Source of the DNA: Streptomyces inusitatus
GTDB taxonomy: Bacteria > Actinomycetota > Actinomycetes > Streptomycetales > Streptomycetaceae
Assembly (NCBI RefSeq): GCF_014651115.1
Contig: NZ_BMWG01000001.1
Span: forward strand, 62,001 to 126,000
DNA length: 64,000 nucleotides
Reading direction: 5' to 3'
Every line of letters starts with the position of its first letter. Position 1 is the stretch's first letter. Below, piece by piece: positions 9,064 to 18,318 of the stretch. A model generated the notes under the pieces. It had not been told where the DNA came from and did not search any database. It worked only from the letters and a program-made list of their open reading frames with translations. The position numbers and the translations under genes were made by a program.

Positions 9064-9912
9064 ATGAGTACGTTGAGCGGGTTGCCGGAATGGGATCGCT
9101 GCGCGGTCATGGGCGTCGTCAATGTGACGCCGGATTCCTTCTCGGACGGCGGTCGCTGGTTCGACACCACCGCGGCCGTCAAGCGCGGTCTCGACCTGGT
9201 CGCCGACGGCGCGGATCTCATCGATGTCGGAGGCGAGTCCACCAGGCCCGGAGCGAGCCGGGTGGACGAGGAGGAGGAGCTGCGCCGGGTCGTCCCGGTG
9301 GTGCGGGGTCTCGCCGCCGAGGGGGTCACGGTCTCCGTCGACACCATGCGCGCCTCGGTCGCCGACCGGGCCGTCGCCGCGGGCGCGGCCCTGGTCAACG
9401 ATGTCAGCGGTGGTCTCGCCGACCCCGCCATGGTCCCGGCCGTGGCCTCCGCCGGGGTGCCCTTCGTGGTGATGCACTGGCGCGGCTTCAGCCAGGACAT
9501 GAACAGCAGGGCGGTGTACGAGGACGTCGTCGCCGAGGTCATCGCCGAGCTGGGGGAGCGGATGGACGCGGTCGTCGCCGGCGGGATCGATCCGGAGCGC
9601 ATCGTGATCGACCCGGGGCTCGGTTTCGCCAAGGACGCCCGGCACGATCTGGCCCTGGTCGCCCACATCCGCGACTTCCGGGCGCTGGGCCGCCCGCTGC
9701 TCGTCGCCGCCTCGCGCAAACGATTCCTCGGCCATGTGCTGGCCCTGGACGCCCGTGACGGCGCTCCGCCGCGCGCCCGGGAGCGGGACGCGGCCACCGC
9801 CGCCGTCTCCGCGATCGCGGCGCACGAGGGCGCGTGGGCGGTCCGCGTCCATGAGGTGCGGGCCACCGCCGACGCCGTCCGGATCGCGCACGCCGTCGAG
9901 GCCGCCCGGTGA
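9064..9912 (+). CDS. folP: Dihydropteroate synthase
   Basis: 282 residues. Condenses 6-hydroxymethyl-7,8-dihydropterin pyrophosphate with p-aminobenzoate; the target of sulfonamides. Family motifs are complete: MGVVNVTPDSFSDGG (residues 16-30), DVGGESTRPGA, NDVSGG, IDPGLGFAKD and the pterin-binding ASRKRFLG. The ATG follows a GGGGGT run. It heads a tight cluster folP-NTF2-like-folB-folK-DUF3180 on the plus strand. The right end of the hairpin element stops 16 bases before the start codon, so the folP promoter must lie inside or upstream of that element. Confidence 0.97.
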   Translation: MSTLSGLPEWDRCAVMGVVNVTPDSFSDGGRWFDTTAAVKRGLDLVADGADLIDVGGESTRPGASRVDEEEELRRVVPVVRGLAAEGVTVSVDTMRASVADRAVAAGAALVNDVSGGLADPAMVPAVASAGVPFVVMHWRGFSQDMNSRAVYEDVVAEVIAELGERMDAVVAGGIDPERIVIDPGLGFAKDARHDLALVAHIRDFRALGRPLLVAASRKRFLGHVLALDARDGAPPRARERDAATAAVSAIAAHEGAWAVRVHEVRATADAVRIAHAVEAAR

Positions 9913-10361
9913 GCCGTACCGACATCGAGCAGGTGGAGGACGCCAACACCACGTTCTACGAGACGATGGAGCGCGGCGACTTCGACGCCCTCCAGGCGCT
10001 CTGGCTGGACGACGACGTCTCCTGCGTCCATCCGGGGTGGCCGGTGCTCTCCGGGCGCGGCGAGGTGCTGCGCTCGTACGCGCTGATCATGGCGAACACG
10101 GAGTACATCCAGTTCTTCCTGACCGATGTGCGGGTGAGCCTGGTCGGCGACACCGCGCTGGTGACCTGCACGGAGAACATCCTGAGCGGCGGGCCCGCCG
10201 AGGAGGGCGGGGAGCTGGGGCCGCTGGTGGGCCAGCTGGTGGTGGCGACCAATGTGTTCCGCCGCACTTCGCAGGGGTGGAAGATCTGGTCGCACCACGG
10301 GTCGCCGGTGCTGACGGAGACCGAGGGCGACAAGACCGCGGACGAGGACTCCCCCTCGTAA
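9909..10361 (+). CDS. NTF2/SnoaL-like protein in the folate cluster
   Basis: 150 residues of the nuclear transport factor 2 / SnoaL-like fold (DUF4440 type): NTTFYETMERGDFDALQALW at the start, VSCVHPGWPVLSGRGEVLRS, and the closing GWKIWSHHGSP are typical. The GTG start overlaps the folP TGA (GTGA), so translation is coupled. Members are small enzymes or ligand-binding proteins, and no catalytic role can be assigned. Its place between folP and folB makes a pterin-related role possible, but that is inference only. Confidence 0.85.
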   Translation: MSRTDIEQVEDANTTFYETMERGDFDALQALWLDDDVSCVHPGWPVLSGRGEVLRSYALIMANTEYIQFFLTDVRVSLVGDTALVTCTENILSGGPAEEGGELGPLVGQLVVATNVFRRTSQGWKIWSHHGSPVLTETEGDKTADEDSPS

Positions 10362-10448
10362 GACCGGGCCCCGCGAGCGGGCGGTGTCGGTGCTCGCAGG
10401 TAGATTCGAATGGGTACACGGGCCGTGGATCTCTGGATGCGTGGCTGT

Positions 10449-10486
10449 ATGCCCGTCATGCCCGTCAAACGCATGCCCGTCAAACG
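10449..10486 (+). repeat. Three short repeats of ATGCCCGTC before folB
   Basis: ATGCCCGTC occurs at 10449, 10458 and 10473; the last two copies extend to ATGCCCGTCAAACG. They lie 23-60 bases before the folB start, in the 147-base gap after the NTF2-like gene. They also form out-of-place start codons in the folB frame. Confidence 0.7.
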
Positions 10487-10508
10487 TACGAGAGCAGGAG
10501 TGATTCGC

Positions 10509-10868
10509 GTGGATCGTGTCGCGCTGCGCGGCCTCAAGGCCCGCGGGCACCATGGCGTCTTCCCCCGGGAGCGCGAAGAGGGCCAGACTTTCATCGTGGA
10601 CCTGGTGCTCAGCCTCGACACCCGCCCCGCCGCGGCCGACGACGACCTGGCGAAGACCGTGCACTACGGCGTGGTGGCGGAGGAGGTCGTCGCGGTCGTG
10701 GAGGGCGAGCCCGTCGACCTGATCGAGACCCTGGCGGAGCGGATCGCCCGGACCTGTCTCAAGCACGACGGCGTTCAGGAGGTCGAGGTGGTGGTGCACA
10801 AGCCGGACGCGCCGATCACCGTGCCCTTCGACGACGTGACCATCACGATCACCCGGAGCCGAGTATGA
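10509..10868 (+). CDS. folB: Dihydroneopterin aldolase
   Basis: 119 residues. Cleaves 7,8-dihydroneopterin to 6-hydroxymethyl-7,8-dihydropterin and glycolaldehyde, the step before FolK. The motif ARGHHGVFPREREEGQTF carries the conserved Glu, and VVVHKPDAPI carries the catalytic Lys. The GTG at 10509 (Val-Asp-Arg-Val-Ala) is chosen because AGGAG lies eight bases upstream and the family begins here; the frame is open to 10410 but that part is repeat-derived. The stop overlaps the folK ATG (ATGA). Confidence 0.95.
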   Translation: MDRVALRGLKARGHHGVFPREREEGQTFIVDLVLSLDTRPAAADDDLAKTVHYGVVAEEVVAVVEGEPVDLIETLAERIARTCLKHDGVQEVEVVVHKPDAPITVPFDDVTITITRSRV

Positions 10869-11452
10869 GCGACCCCACGGTTCAGCCCGTGCCCGCGTCC
10901 GTGGTCGAGCAGGTGGACGCGGCGGACATCACCCTCTCCAACCCGCACCGCGCCGTGATCTCCCTCGGCTCGAACCTGGGCAACCGCCTGGAGACCCTCC
11001 AGGGGGCCGTCGACGCCCTGGAGGACACCCCGGGGGTCCGGGTCAAGGCCGTCTCCCCGGTGTACGAGACGGAGCCCTGGGGCGTGGAGCCCGGCTCCCA
11101 GCCCTCGTACTTCAACGCGGTCGTGCTGCTGAAGACGACCCTGCCGCCCGATTCGCTGCTGGAGCGGGGCCAGGCCATCGAAGAGGCCTACGACCGGGTG
11201 CGGGACGAGCGCTGGGCCCCGCGCACAATCGATGTGGACATCGTGGCGTACGCGGAGATCGTCTCGGACGACCCGGTGCTCACCCTCCCCCACCCCCGGG
11301 CGCACGAGCGGGCCTTCGTGCTCGCCCCGTGGCACGACGTGGACCCGGAGGCCGAGCTGACGGGCCGCGGCCCGGTGGCGGAGCTGCTGGAGGCCGTGGG
11401 CCGGGCGGGCGTGCTTCCCCGGCCCGATCTGGAACTCCGTCTGCCGGAGTAG
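10865..11452 (+). CDS. folK: 2-amino-4-hydroxy-6-hydroxymethyldihydropteridine pyrophosphokinase
   Basis: 195 residues. Transfers pyrophosphate from ATP to 6-hydroxymethyl-7,8-dihydropterin, giving the FolP substrate. LGSNLGNR at residues 34-41, ERWAPRTIDVDIV and LPHPRAHERAFVLAPW are diagnostic. A 28-residue polar N-terminal extension precedes the core, as is common in streptomycetes. It is translationally coupled to folB by an ATGA overlap. Confidence 0.96.
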   Translation: MSDPTVQPVPASVVEQVDAADITLSNPHRAVISLGSNLGNRLETLQGAVDALEDTPGVRVKAVSPVYETEPWGVEPGSQPSYFNAVVLLKTTLPPDSLLERGQAIEEAYDRVRDERWAPRTIDVDIVAYAEIVSDDPVLTLPHPRAHERAFVLAPWHDVDPEAELTGRGPVAELLEAVGRAGVLPRPDLELRLPE

Positions 11453-11498
11453 TCGTTAGGCTCTTGGGTGGCACTGTGACGGAAGGACGGCTCTCTCG

Positions 11499-11987
11499 GT
11501 GAAGCAACTACGGGTCGGTGTGCTGGCCGGTCTCTTCGCCGGGGCGGGCCTGCTGTCGTGGGCGGCCGCGCGGCTGTGGGACTCGTTCGGCTCGCTGCCG
11601 AGCGTGCCGCTCGCCGCCCCCATCGTGCTGGCGGCGATCGCGGCGGTTCTGGCGGCGACGGCCCTGTCCCTGCGGACCCGGCTGAAGGCCCAGCGGGAGC
11701 GCCGTGCCGGGGCCAAGGGCGTGGAGCCGCTGATGGCGGCGCGAGCGGTGGTCTTCGGCCAGGCGAGCGCCCTGGTGGCCGCGCTGGTGAGCGGGGCGTA
11801 CGGCGGGGTGGGCGTGTTCCTGCTGGGGTCGCTGGACGTCCCGGCCCGCCGGGAGCAGGCGATCCTCGCGGGCTTCTCGGTGCTGGCGGGAGCGGCGGTG
11901 ATCGCCGCCGCGTTCTTCCTGGAGCGGGTCTGCCGCCTCCCGGAGGACACCGACACGCCCCACGGCACCGGCACCGCCCGCGCCTGA
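11499..11987 (+). CDS. DUF3180 family membrane protein
   Basis: 162 residues with four predicted transmembrane segments: about residues 5-24, 36-56, 84-105 and 116-138. The loop RTRLKAQRERRAGAKGVEPL, followed by ARAVVFGQASA, is typical of actinobacterial DUF3180 proteins, which sit next to folK in many genomes. The GTG start has GGAAGGA upstream. Function unknown. It closes the plus-strand folate cluster and converges on folE across a very G/C-rich 81-base gap that can form several hairpins. Confidence 0.82.
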   Translation: MKQLRVGVLAGLFAGAGLLSWAAARLWDSFGSLPSVPLAAPIVLAAIAAVLAATALSLRTRLKAQRERRAGAKGVEPLMAARAVVFGQASALVAALVSGAYGGVGVFLLGSLDVPARREQAILAGFSVLAGAAVIAAAFFLERVCRLPEDTDTPHGTGTARA

Positions 11988-12068
11988 GCGGGGGCGGGCG
12001 GCCGGGCCGAAGAGCCGGGCCGGGGAGCCGTCCCGGGCCGGGCCGGGCCGTCAGCGGCCCGTAGCCGG

Positions 12069-12674
12069 TCAGCGGGCCATGATCAGGCTCATGGCCTCAT
12101 TGCGGGTGGCGGCGTGGCGGAGCTGGCCGCGCACGGCCGAGGTGATGGTCTTCGCGCCGGGCTTGCGCACCCCTCGCATGGTCATGCACATGTGCTCGCA
12201 CTCGACCACGACGATCACCCCGCGCGGCTCCAGGATCTCCATCAGCGAGTCGGCTATCTGTGTGGTCAGCCGCTCCTGCACCTGGGGCCGGCGGGCATAG
12301 ACGTCCACCAGCCGGGCCAGCTTCGACAGGCCGGTGATCTTTCCGTCCGAGGACGGGATGTAGCCGACGTGGGCGACCCCGACGAAGGGGACGAGGTGGT
12401 GCTCGCAGGAGCTCATGACCTCGATGTCCTTCACCAGGACCATCTCGTCGTGCCCGAGGTCGAACGTCGTCGTCAGCACATCCTCCGGCCGCTGCCACAG
12501 CCCGGCGAATATCTCCTTGTACGCCCGCGCCACGCGCGCGGGGGTCTCCTTCAGCCCTTCGCGGTCCGGGTCCTCCCCGACCGCGATGAGGAGCTCCCGG
12601 ACGGCGTTCTCGGCCCGCTTCTCGTCGAACTCACCGATCGTGCCTTCGCCGTCCAACGTCACCGGGTCGGTCAT
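12069..12674 (-). CDS. folE: GTP cyclohydrolase I
   Basis: 201 residues. Converts GTP to 7,8-dihydroneopterin triphosphate, the first step of folate synthesis. The zinc ligands are seen as Cys-90 and His-93 in SSCEHH and Cys-163 in [18 protein letters not shown] and [10 protein letters not shown] are family motifs. It is on the opposite strand from folP-folB-folK and converges on them. A long hairpin 50 bases upstream separates it from ftsH, so it has its own promoter in the short gap 12675-12723. Confidence 0.97.
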   Translation of the reverse strand: MTDPVTLDGEGTIGEFDEKRAENAVRELLIAVGEDPDREGLKETPARVARAYKEIFAGLWQRPEDVLTTTFDLGHDEMVLVKDIEVMSSCEHHLVPFVGVAHVGYIPSSDGKITGLSKLARLVDVYARRPQVQERLTTQIADSLMEILEPRGVIVVVECEHMCMTMRGVRKPGAKTITSAVRGQLRHAATRNEAMSLIMAR

Positions 12675-12723
12675 CTGTGCCTCGCTCCTCTTGCTCTGTG
12701 CTGCGGCCGGACGAAGGTCATAC

Positions 12724-12769
12724 GAATGCCGCGTCCCCCCAGGCTAAAACCTGGGGGGACGCGGCGTTC
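12724..12769 (-). terminator. Strong ftsH terminator (20-bp stem)
   Basis: Arms 12724-12743 and 12750-12769 pair at 19 of 20 positions around the loop CTAAAA. The hairpin starts 43 bases past the ftsH stop and lies 50 bases before the folE start, insulating the two genes. It is one of the most stable simple hairpins in the window. Confidence 0.85.
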
Positions 12770-12811
12770 ATTCCGGGCCCGTGCGACCGACCGGGTCACG
12801 GGCCGAATGCT

Positions 12812-14842
12812 CTAGCTCTCCGGACGCTCCTCCGGCACCGACTCCACGCCGGGGACCGATTCCACCGGCTGCGAGCCGTTGGCACCGGTGGCCCCGTTGG
12901 CGCCGTTGGTCAGCGCCAGCTCCTTCGGCGAGAGCACCGGAGGACGGGTGGAGGGCGTACGCCGGGAGGAACCGGTCCACGCCGGACGGGCCGGGCGCTT
13001 CACGATCGGGGCGAAGACCTCGGCGATCTGCTCCTTGCCGAGGGTCTCCTTCTCCAGCAGTTCGAGAACGAGGTTGTCGAGCACATCGCGGTTCTCGACC
13101 AGGATTTCCCAGGCCTCGTTGTGCGCGGTCTCGATGAGCTTCTTGACCTCTTCGTCCACCAGCGCGGCGACCTCTTCCGAGTAGTCGCGCTGGTGCCCCA
13201 TCTCGCGGCCGAGGAAGGGCTCGGAGTTGTCTCCGCCGAACTTGATCGCACCGAGACGCTCGGTCATGCCGTACTGGGTGACCATCGCGCGGGCCGTGGT
13301 GGTGGCCTTCTCGATGTCGTTGGAAGCGCCGGTGGTCGGGTCGTGGAAGACCAGTTCCTCGGCGGCGCGTCCGCCCAGCATGTAGGCGAGCTGGTCGAGC
13401 ATCTCGTTGCGGGTGGTCGAGTACTTGTCCTCGTCCGGGAGCACCATCGTGTAACCGAGGGCCCGGCCGCGGGACAGGATGGTGATCTTGTGGACCGGGT
13501 CGGAGTTCGGCAGAGCCGCCGCGACCAGGGCGTGGCCGCCCTCGTGGTACGCGGTGATCTTCTTTTCCTTGTCCGACATGATCCGGGTCCGCTTCTGCGG
13601 TCCCGCGACCACCCGGTCGATCGCCTCGTCCAGCGAGTGGTTGTCGATGAGCTTCTTGTCCCCGCGCGCGGTGAGCAGCGCGGCTTCGTTCAGCACATTG
13701 GACAGGTCCGCGCCGGTGAAGCCGGGCGTGCGCCGGGCGACCGCGCCCAGGTCGACGTCCGGGGCGACCGGCTTGCCCTTCTGGTGAACCTTGAGGATCT
13801 CCAGACGGCCCTGCATGTCCGGGCGGTCGACCGCGATCTGGCGGTCGAAGCGGCCCGGGCGCAGCAGCGCCGGGTCGAGGATGTCGGGCCGGTTGGTGGC
13901 GGCGATCAGGATGACGCCGCCCTTCACGTCAAAGCCGTCCATCTCGACCAGCAGCTGGTTGAGGGTCTGCTCGCGCTCGTCGTGACCGCCGCCGAGGCCC
14001 GCGCCGCGGTGCCGGCCGACGGCGTCGATCTCGTCGACGAAGACGATCGCCGGAGCGTTCGCCTTGGCCTGCTCGAAGAGGTCGCGCACCCGGGAGGCGC
14101 CGACGCCGACGAACATCTCCACGAAGTCGGAGCCGGAGATCGAGTAGAAGGGGACGCCGGCCTCGCCGGCGACGGCGCGCGCCAGCAGCGTCTTGCCGGT
14201 GCCGGGCGGGCCGTACAGCAGCACACCCTTGGGGATCTTGGCGCCGACGGCCTGGAACTTCGCCGGCTCCTGGAGGAACTCCTTGATCTCGTGGAGCTCC
14301 TCGACAGCCTCGTCGGACCCGGCCACATCGGCGAAGGTCGTCTTGGGGGTGTCCTTGGTGATCAGCTTGGCCTTGGACTTCCCGAAGTTCATCACCCGGG
14401 AGCCGCCGCCCTGCATCTGATTCATCAGAAACAGGAAGACCAGCACGATCAGTACGAAGGGCAGCAGGGAGAGCAGCACCGAGATGAAGGGGCTCTGCTT
14501 CGAGGGCGAGACGGTGTATCCCTTGGAGATGTCACCGGCCTCGTACTTCGCCTGAAGCTTCTCGGCGAGGGCGGAGCCCTGGGTGCCGATGTAGCTCGCC
14601 TGGATCTTGCCGCTGCCCTTGATCTTGTGGTCGCCCTTGAGGTCGACCTTGATGATCTGTTCGTCGCCGGTGGTCAGCTTGACCGAGTCGACCTGGTTCT
14701 TGTCGATCGCCTGGACGACCTGGCCGGTGTCCACTGTCTTGTAGCCGCCCGACGAGCCGACGACCTGCATCAACACGACCACGGCGAGGACGGCCAGCAC
14801 GATCCACATGACCGGCCCACGGAAGTATCGCTTCACGTCCAT
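12812..14842 (-). CDS. ftsH: ATP-dependent zinc metalloprotease FtsH
   Basis: 676-residue membrane AAA+ protease that degrades misfolded membrane proteins and regulators. Transmembrane helices at about residues 10-28 and 119-140 flank a short extracytoplasmic domain. Walker A GPPGTGKT is at 211-218, Walker B VFVDEID at 267-273, and the second region of homology is [20 protein letters not shown]. The protease motif is HEGGH at 433-437, a variant of the common HEAGH that keeps both His and the Glu. The C-terminus ends in a Gly/Asn/Pro/Glu-rich tail. The start at [10 protein letters not shown] is chosen over a longer frame because the first membrane helix begins there. Confidence 0.96.
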   Translation of the reverse strand: MDVKRYFRGPVMWIVLAVLAVVVLMQVVGSSGGYKTVDTGQVVQAIDKNQVDSVKLTTGDEQIIKVDLKGDHKIKGSGKIQASYIGTQGSALAEKLQAKYEAGDISKGYTVSPSKQSPFISVLLSLLPFVLIVLVFLFLMNQMQGGGSRVMNFGKSKAKLITKDTPKTTFADVAGSDEAVEELHEIKEFLQEPAKFQAVGAKIPKGVLLYGPPGTGKTLLARAVAGEAGVPFYSISGSDFVEMFVGVGASRVRDLFEQAKANAPAIVFVDEIDAVGRHRGAGLGGGHDEREQTLNQLLVEMDGFDVKGGVILIAATNRPDILDPALLRPGRFDRQIAVDRPDMQGRLEILKVHQKGKPVAPDVDLGAVARRTPGFTGADLSNVLNEAALLTARGDKKLIDNHSLDEAIDRVVAGPQKRTRIMSDKEKKITAYHEGGHALVAAALPNSDPVHKITILSRGRALGYTMVLPDEDKYSTTRNEMLDQLAYMLGGRAAEELVFHDPTTGASNDIEKATTTARAMVTQYGMTERLGAIKFGGDNSEPFLGREMGHQRDYSEEVAALVDEEVKKLIETAHNEAWEILVENRDVLDNLVLELLEKETLGKEQIAEVFAPIVKRPARPAWTGSSRRTPSTRPPVLSPKELALTNGANGATGANGSQPVESVPGVESVPEERPES

Positions 14843-15028
14843 CCATACGGGGCGGTGTCGCCCCGTCCCTCCTGCCCGTAGGTAAATGCTGCTGTGAGAA
14901 AAGACTGTTCTTCGGACGGTACCCCAGCATCGCTGCCGTGACCGCACGCCGGGGACGGCAAACCCGTCCTCCCACGGTCCAACGGCGAATCGGGGGTCTT
15001 GGTTCCCGGTGCGCGCCCGGGAGCCGGA

Positions 15029-15583
15029 TCAGCCGCCGTAGACGTGCGGGGCGAGGGTGCCGACGAAGGGCAGGTTGCGGTACTTCTCCGCGTAGTCCAG
15101 CCCATAGCCGACGACGAACTCGTTGGGGATGTCGAAGCCGACCCACTTCACGTCGAGCGCGACCTTCGCGGCGTCCGGCTTGCGCAGGAGGGTGCACACC
15201 TCGATCGAGGCGGGCTCGCGCGAGCCGAGGTTGGACAGCAGCCACGAGAGCGTGAGCCCCGAGTCGATGATGTCCTCGACGATCAGGACGTGCTTGCCCT
15301 TGATGTCGGTGTCGAGGTCCTTGAGGATCCGCACCACTCCGGAGGACTGGGTGCCCGCGCCGTAGGAGGACACCGCCATCCAGTCCATGGTGACGGGGCT
15401 GGAGAGGGCACGGGCGAGGTCAGCCATGACCATCACCGCGCCCTTGAGGACACCGACGAGGAGGAGTTCCTTGCCCGCGTACTCCGCGTCGATCTTCGCG
15501 GCCAGCTCGGCCAGCTTCGCGTCGATCTCTTCCTTGGTGATGAGCACCGACTGAAGGTCGGTGCCCATGTCCTTCTCGTTCAC
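15029..15583 (-). CDS. hpt: Hypoxanthine phosphoribosyltransferase
   Basis: 184 residues. Salvages hypoxanthine and guanine with PRPP. The PRPP-binding loop is [29 protein letters not shown] and [18 protein letters not shown] are family motifs. The GTG start at 15583 is used; an ATG five codons inside is possible but its ribosome site would be too close. It lies between tilS and ftsH in the same direction, the common hpt-tilS-ftsH association of bacteria, here with gaps of 140 and 186 bases. Confidence 0.95.
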   Translation of the reverse strand: MNEKDMGTDLQSVLITKEEIDAKLAELAAKIDAEYAGKELLLVGVLKGAVMVMADLARALSSPVTMDWMAVSSYGAGTQSSGVVRILKDLDTDIKGKHVLIVEDIIDSGLTLSWLLSNLGSREPASIEVCTLLRKPDAAKVALDVKWVGFDIPNEFVVGYGLDYAEKYRNLPFVGTLAPHVYGG

Positions 15584-15723
15584 GCGGTCGCTTTCTCTCT
15601 TCGCCGGGGTCCGGTACGCGTCCCCGGTCCGGCAGGAGTTGCCGGTGCCCGGGGGCCGGGGGTCCGGGCGCCCGTCAGGGGCTCCCGGGTGACCTCAGCC
15701 GCCGTGCTCGTGCCGCGGCTGCG

Positions 15724-16851
15724 TCAGCCTTGCCGGATGACAAGTCTGCCACTCTGCCGGCGCGCCTCGACGCGGCCGGGCAGGTTGATCGTCCCCTGCC
15801 CCCGCCAGCCGGTGATCAGACGGTCGACTTCCTCGACATGCCGGGCGAAGAGGGAGCCCGCCGGCGCGCCCGCGTCGATGACCGCCCGGCGCAGCACCCG
15901 GCGGCGCACGGCGGGCGGCAGCGCGTACAGCTTGGCGCACTCCAGCTGTCCGCTGTCGTCGCGTACGGAGGCGTCCGCGTCGGCGGCCCAGGTGTCCAGG
16001 GCGTCGGCGTCGTCGCGGGAGAGCTGGGCGGTGCGGGCGAGGGCTTCGACGACCCCCTTGCCGAGGGCCTTCTCCAGGGCGGGCAGCCCCTCGTGGCGCA
16101 GCCGGGAGCGGGTGTAGGCCGGGTCGGCGTTGTGGGGGTCGTCCCAGACGGGCAGGGACTGGACCATGCACGCCTTGCGGGCGGTCTGCCGGTCGAGCTG
16201 GAGGAAGGGGCGGCGGTAGCGGTCGTGCCGCCCCGAGACGGCGGCCATCCCGGAGAGGGAGCGGATGCCGGAGCCCCTGGCGAGTCCCAGCAGGACGGTT
16301 TCCGCCTGGTCGTCGCGGGTGTGGCCGAGCAGCACGGCGGCCGCCCCGTGCCGCTCGGCGGCGGCGTCCAGGGCGGCGTAGCGCGCGTCGCGGGCGGCGG
16401 CCCCGGGGCCCGCGTCGCGGCCCGCGCGGGCGGTGGTGGGCTCCACGGGGTCGAGGCCCATGGCGGTGAGACGGCCGGCGACTTCGGCGGCCCGGAGGTC
16501 GGAGCCGTGCTGGAGGCCGTGGTCGACGGTGATGCCGCCGGCGCGGACGGAGAGCTTGCGGGCCTCGAAGGCGAGGGCGGAGGCGAGCGCCATGGAGTCG
16601 GCGCCTCCGGAGCAGGCCACCAGGACCAGGGGGGTGGGGGTGGCGGGCCCGGCGGCGGAGGCCGCGGCGGCGCAGGCGGGGGTGGCCGACTGCCGCAGTC
16701 GTGCGATCCGGTCGGCGGGCGGGGCCGTGGCGGCCCGGTCGGGCTGAGGGGTGGTGCGGTCGGGCTGGGGGATGGCGCGTTCGGTCAGGACGTCGTGGAG
16801 TACGCGGCGGACCGCCAGGCGTATCGCCGCGACCGCAGGATGGGGACCCAT
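15724..16851 (-). CDS. tilS: tRNA(Ile)-lysidine synthase
   Basis: 375 residues. Modifies C34 of the AUA-reading tRNA-Ile to lysidine with lysine and ATP. The PP-loop SGGADS is at residues 81-86, followed by [10 protein letters not shown] and [19 protein letters not shown], all typical. The 75 residues before the P-loop are longer than usual and Ala/Pro-rich, with a short duplicated stretch ([13 protein letters not shown]). The transcript is preceded by a 252-base leader or spacer with alternative hairpins. Confidence 0.93.
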   Translation of the reverse strand: MGPHPAVAAIRLAVRRVLHDVLTERAIPQPDRTTPQPDRAATAPPADRIARLRQSATPACAAAASAAGPATPTPLVLVACSGGADSMALASALAFEARKLSVRAGGITVDHGLQHGSDLRAAEVAGRLTAMGLDPVEPTTARAGRDAGPGAAARDARYAALDAAAERHGAAAVLLGHTRDDQAETVLLGLARGSGIRSLSGMAAVSGRHDRYRRPFLQLDRQTARKACMVQSLPVWDDPHNADPAYTRSRLRHEGLPALEKALGKGVVEALARTAQLSRDDADALDTWAADADASVRDDSGQLECAKLYALPPAVRRRVLRRAVIDAGAPAGSLFARHVEEVDRLITGWRGQGTINLPGRVEARRQSGRLVIRQG

Positions 16852-16909
16852 GTCCGGTGCCCTTCATGGAGAGGTTGGGGGGTGAGCCTCGGTTCGGAGT
16901 CGGAGCGGA

Positions 16910-16955
16910 GGTTCGGTCGACGTTCTCTGCGTGACCGAACCGCTGATTCGGTCAC
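16910..16955. other. Mutually exclusive short hairpins upstream of tilS
   Basis: GGTTCGGTC (16910-16918) can pair with GACCGAACC (16933-16941), while GTGACCGAA (16931-16939) can instead pair with TTCGGTCAC (16947-16955). The shared middle arm makes the two hairpins exclusive. The site lies 59 bases upstream of the tilS start, between tilS and the metalloprotease gene. It could be an attenuator-like leader or a set of repeated operator half-sites (CGGTC); nothing decides which. Confidence 0.45.
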
Positions 16956-17103
16956 TGAGAGTGCGTCGATGGTGACAGAACCGAGCCGTTCCCCGAGCAT
17001 CGCACGCCTGCCTACGGCCCCAGGGTCCCTCGGACGGGTGATGCTGTGCCCCCGAGGGGGTGTCCCCCGGCCCTCCCGAGGGCGCGCGTCCGTACGGTGT
17101 TCA

Positions 17104-18231
17104 CTAATCCGCTCTGCGGTGCACCCGCGCGACCCAGTCCGCCGGTTTGGCGATCTCCGCCTTGGTCGGGAGGGTGTTGGGCGAGGTCCAGACCCGGTTG
17201 AAGCCGTCCATTCCCACTTCTTCCACCACGGCACGGACGAATCGCTCGCCGTCGCGGTACTGCCGGAGCTTGGCGTCGAGTCCGAGCAGCTTGCGGAGCG
17301 CCAGGTCGAGCCGGCTCGCGCCGCGCGCCCTGCGCTGCTGGAACTTCTCGCGGATCTCGGCGACCGAGGGCACCACATCGGGGCCGACGCCGTCCATCAC
17401 GAAGTCGGCGTGGCCCTCCAGGAGGGACATCACCGCGGTGAGCCGGCCGAGGATCTCGCGCTGGGCGGGGGTCTGGACCAGCTCCACGATGGAGCGTCCG
17501 CCCTCGTCCTCCTCGCCCTCCGGGCGGGCCCCGGCCAGCGACTGGGCCGCCTCGCGCAGCCGTTCCAGGACGGTCATCGGGTCGACGTCGGTCTCCCCGA
17601 GGAATGACTGGATCTCGCCCTGGAGGTGGTCGCGGAGCCAGGGCACCCCGGTGAACTGGGTGCGGTGGGTCTCCTCGTGCAGACAGACCCAGAGGCGGAA
17701 GTCGTGCGGGTCGACCTCCAGCTCGCGCTCCACATGGACGATGTTGGGCGCGACCAGCAGCAGCCGTCCGCCGCCGTCGGCCCCGGCCGGAAGCTCACGG
17801 GTGGCGGGGGCGAAGGTCTCGTACTGTCCGAGCACCCGGGAGGCGAGGAAGGAGAGCAGCATGCCCAGCTCGACGCCGGTGACCTTGCCGCCGACGGCTC
17901 CGAGCATCGCGCCCGTGGTGCCGCCGGCCCTGCGGTCCTGCATCTTCTCCAGCAGCGGCTTGAGCAGCTCCCGGAAGCCCGCCACATTCGCCTTGACCCA
18001 GCCGGCCCGGTCCACGACCAGGACGGGGGTGTCCTCGGGGGCGTGGCTCTCCGGGATCATGCGGGTGAAGCCGCGCACATGCTCCTCGGACGCCTTGGCG
18101 TGCCGCCGCAGCTCGGCGACGATCGCGCGCGCCTCGTCCTTGCTCACCTCGGGTCCTGGCCGCACGAGGCGGGTCGCGGTCGCCACCGCGAGATTCCAGT
18201 CGACCATCTCGGCACCACCGATGCTCGTCAT
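17104..18231 (-). CDS. Zinc-dependent metalloprotease-like protein (DUF2342)
   Basis: 375 residues of the actinobacterial DUF2342 / 'F420 biosynthesis associated' hydrolase family. The zinc motif HEETH is at residues 185-189 within WVCLHEETHRTQF, and GAMLGAVGGKVTGVELG in the middle is typical. There is no signal peptide, so it is probably cytoplasmic. It is conserved between tilS and dacB in streptomycetes. Its substrate is unknown, and the link to F420 rests on phylogenetic profile only. Confidence 0.85.
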   Translation of the reverse strand: MTSIGGAEMVDWNLAVATATRLVRPGPEVSKDEARAIVAELRRHAKASEEHVRGFTRMIPESHAPEDTPVLVVDRAGWVKANVAGFRELLKPLLEKMQDRRAGGTTGAMLGAVGGKVTGVELGMLLSFLASRVLGQYETFAPATRELPAGADGGGRLLLVAPNIVHVERELEVDPHDFRLWVCLHEETHRTQFTGVPWLRDHLQGEIQSFLGETDVDPMTVLERLREAAQSLAGARPEGEEDEGGRSIVELVQTPAQREILGRLTAVMSLLEGHADFVMDGVGPDVVPSVAEIREKFQQRRARGASRLDLALRKLLGLDAKLRQYRDGERFVRAVVEEVGMDGFNRVWTSPNTLPTKAEIAKPADWVARVHRRAD

Positions 18232-18318
18232 GCGTCAACCGTACGTGGTGCTCCCGCGCGGCGGTGAGGTGTTGGGCCCCGGGGGCCGGGGCGGGGAAGA
18301 AGGCCGAAGACGCCGGTG

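Noticed and set aside
11988..12068. A specific terminator between DUF3180 and folE
   Set aside because: The stretch is nearly pure GGCCGG-type sequence that can fold in many ways; no single hairpin stands out enough to call.
15584..15723. Riboswitch or small RNA between hpt and tilS
   Set aside because: Several short G/C inverted repeats occur but none match a known riboswitch core and no promoter is visible.
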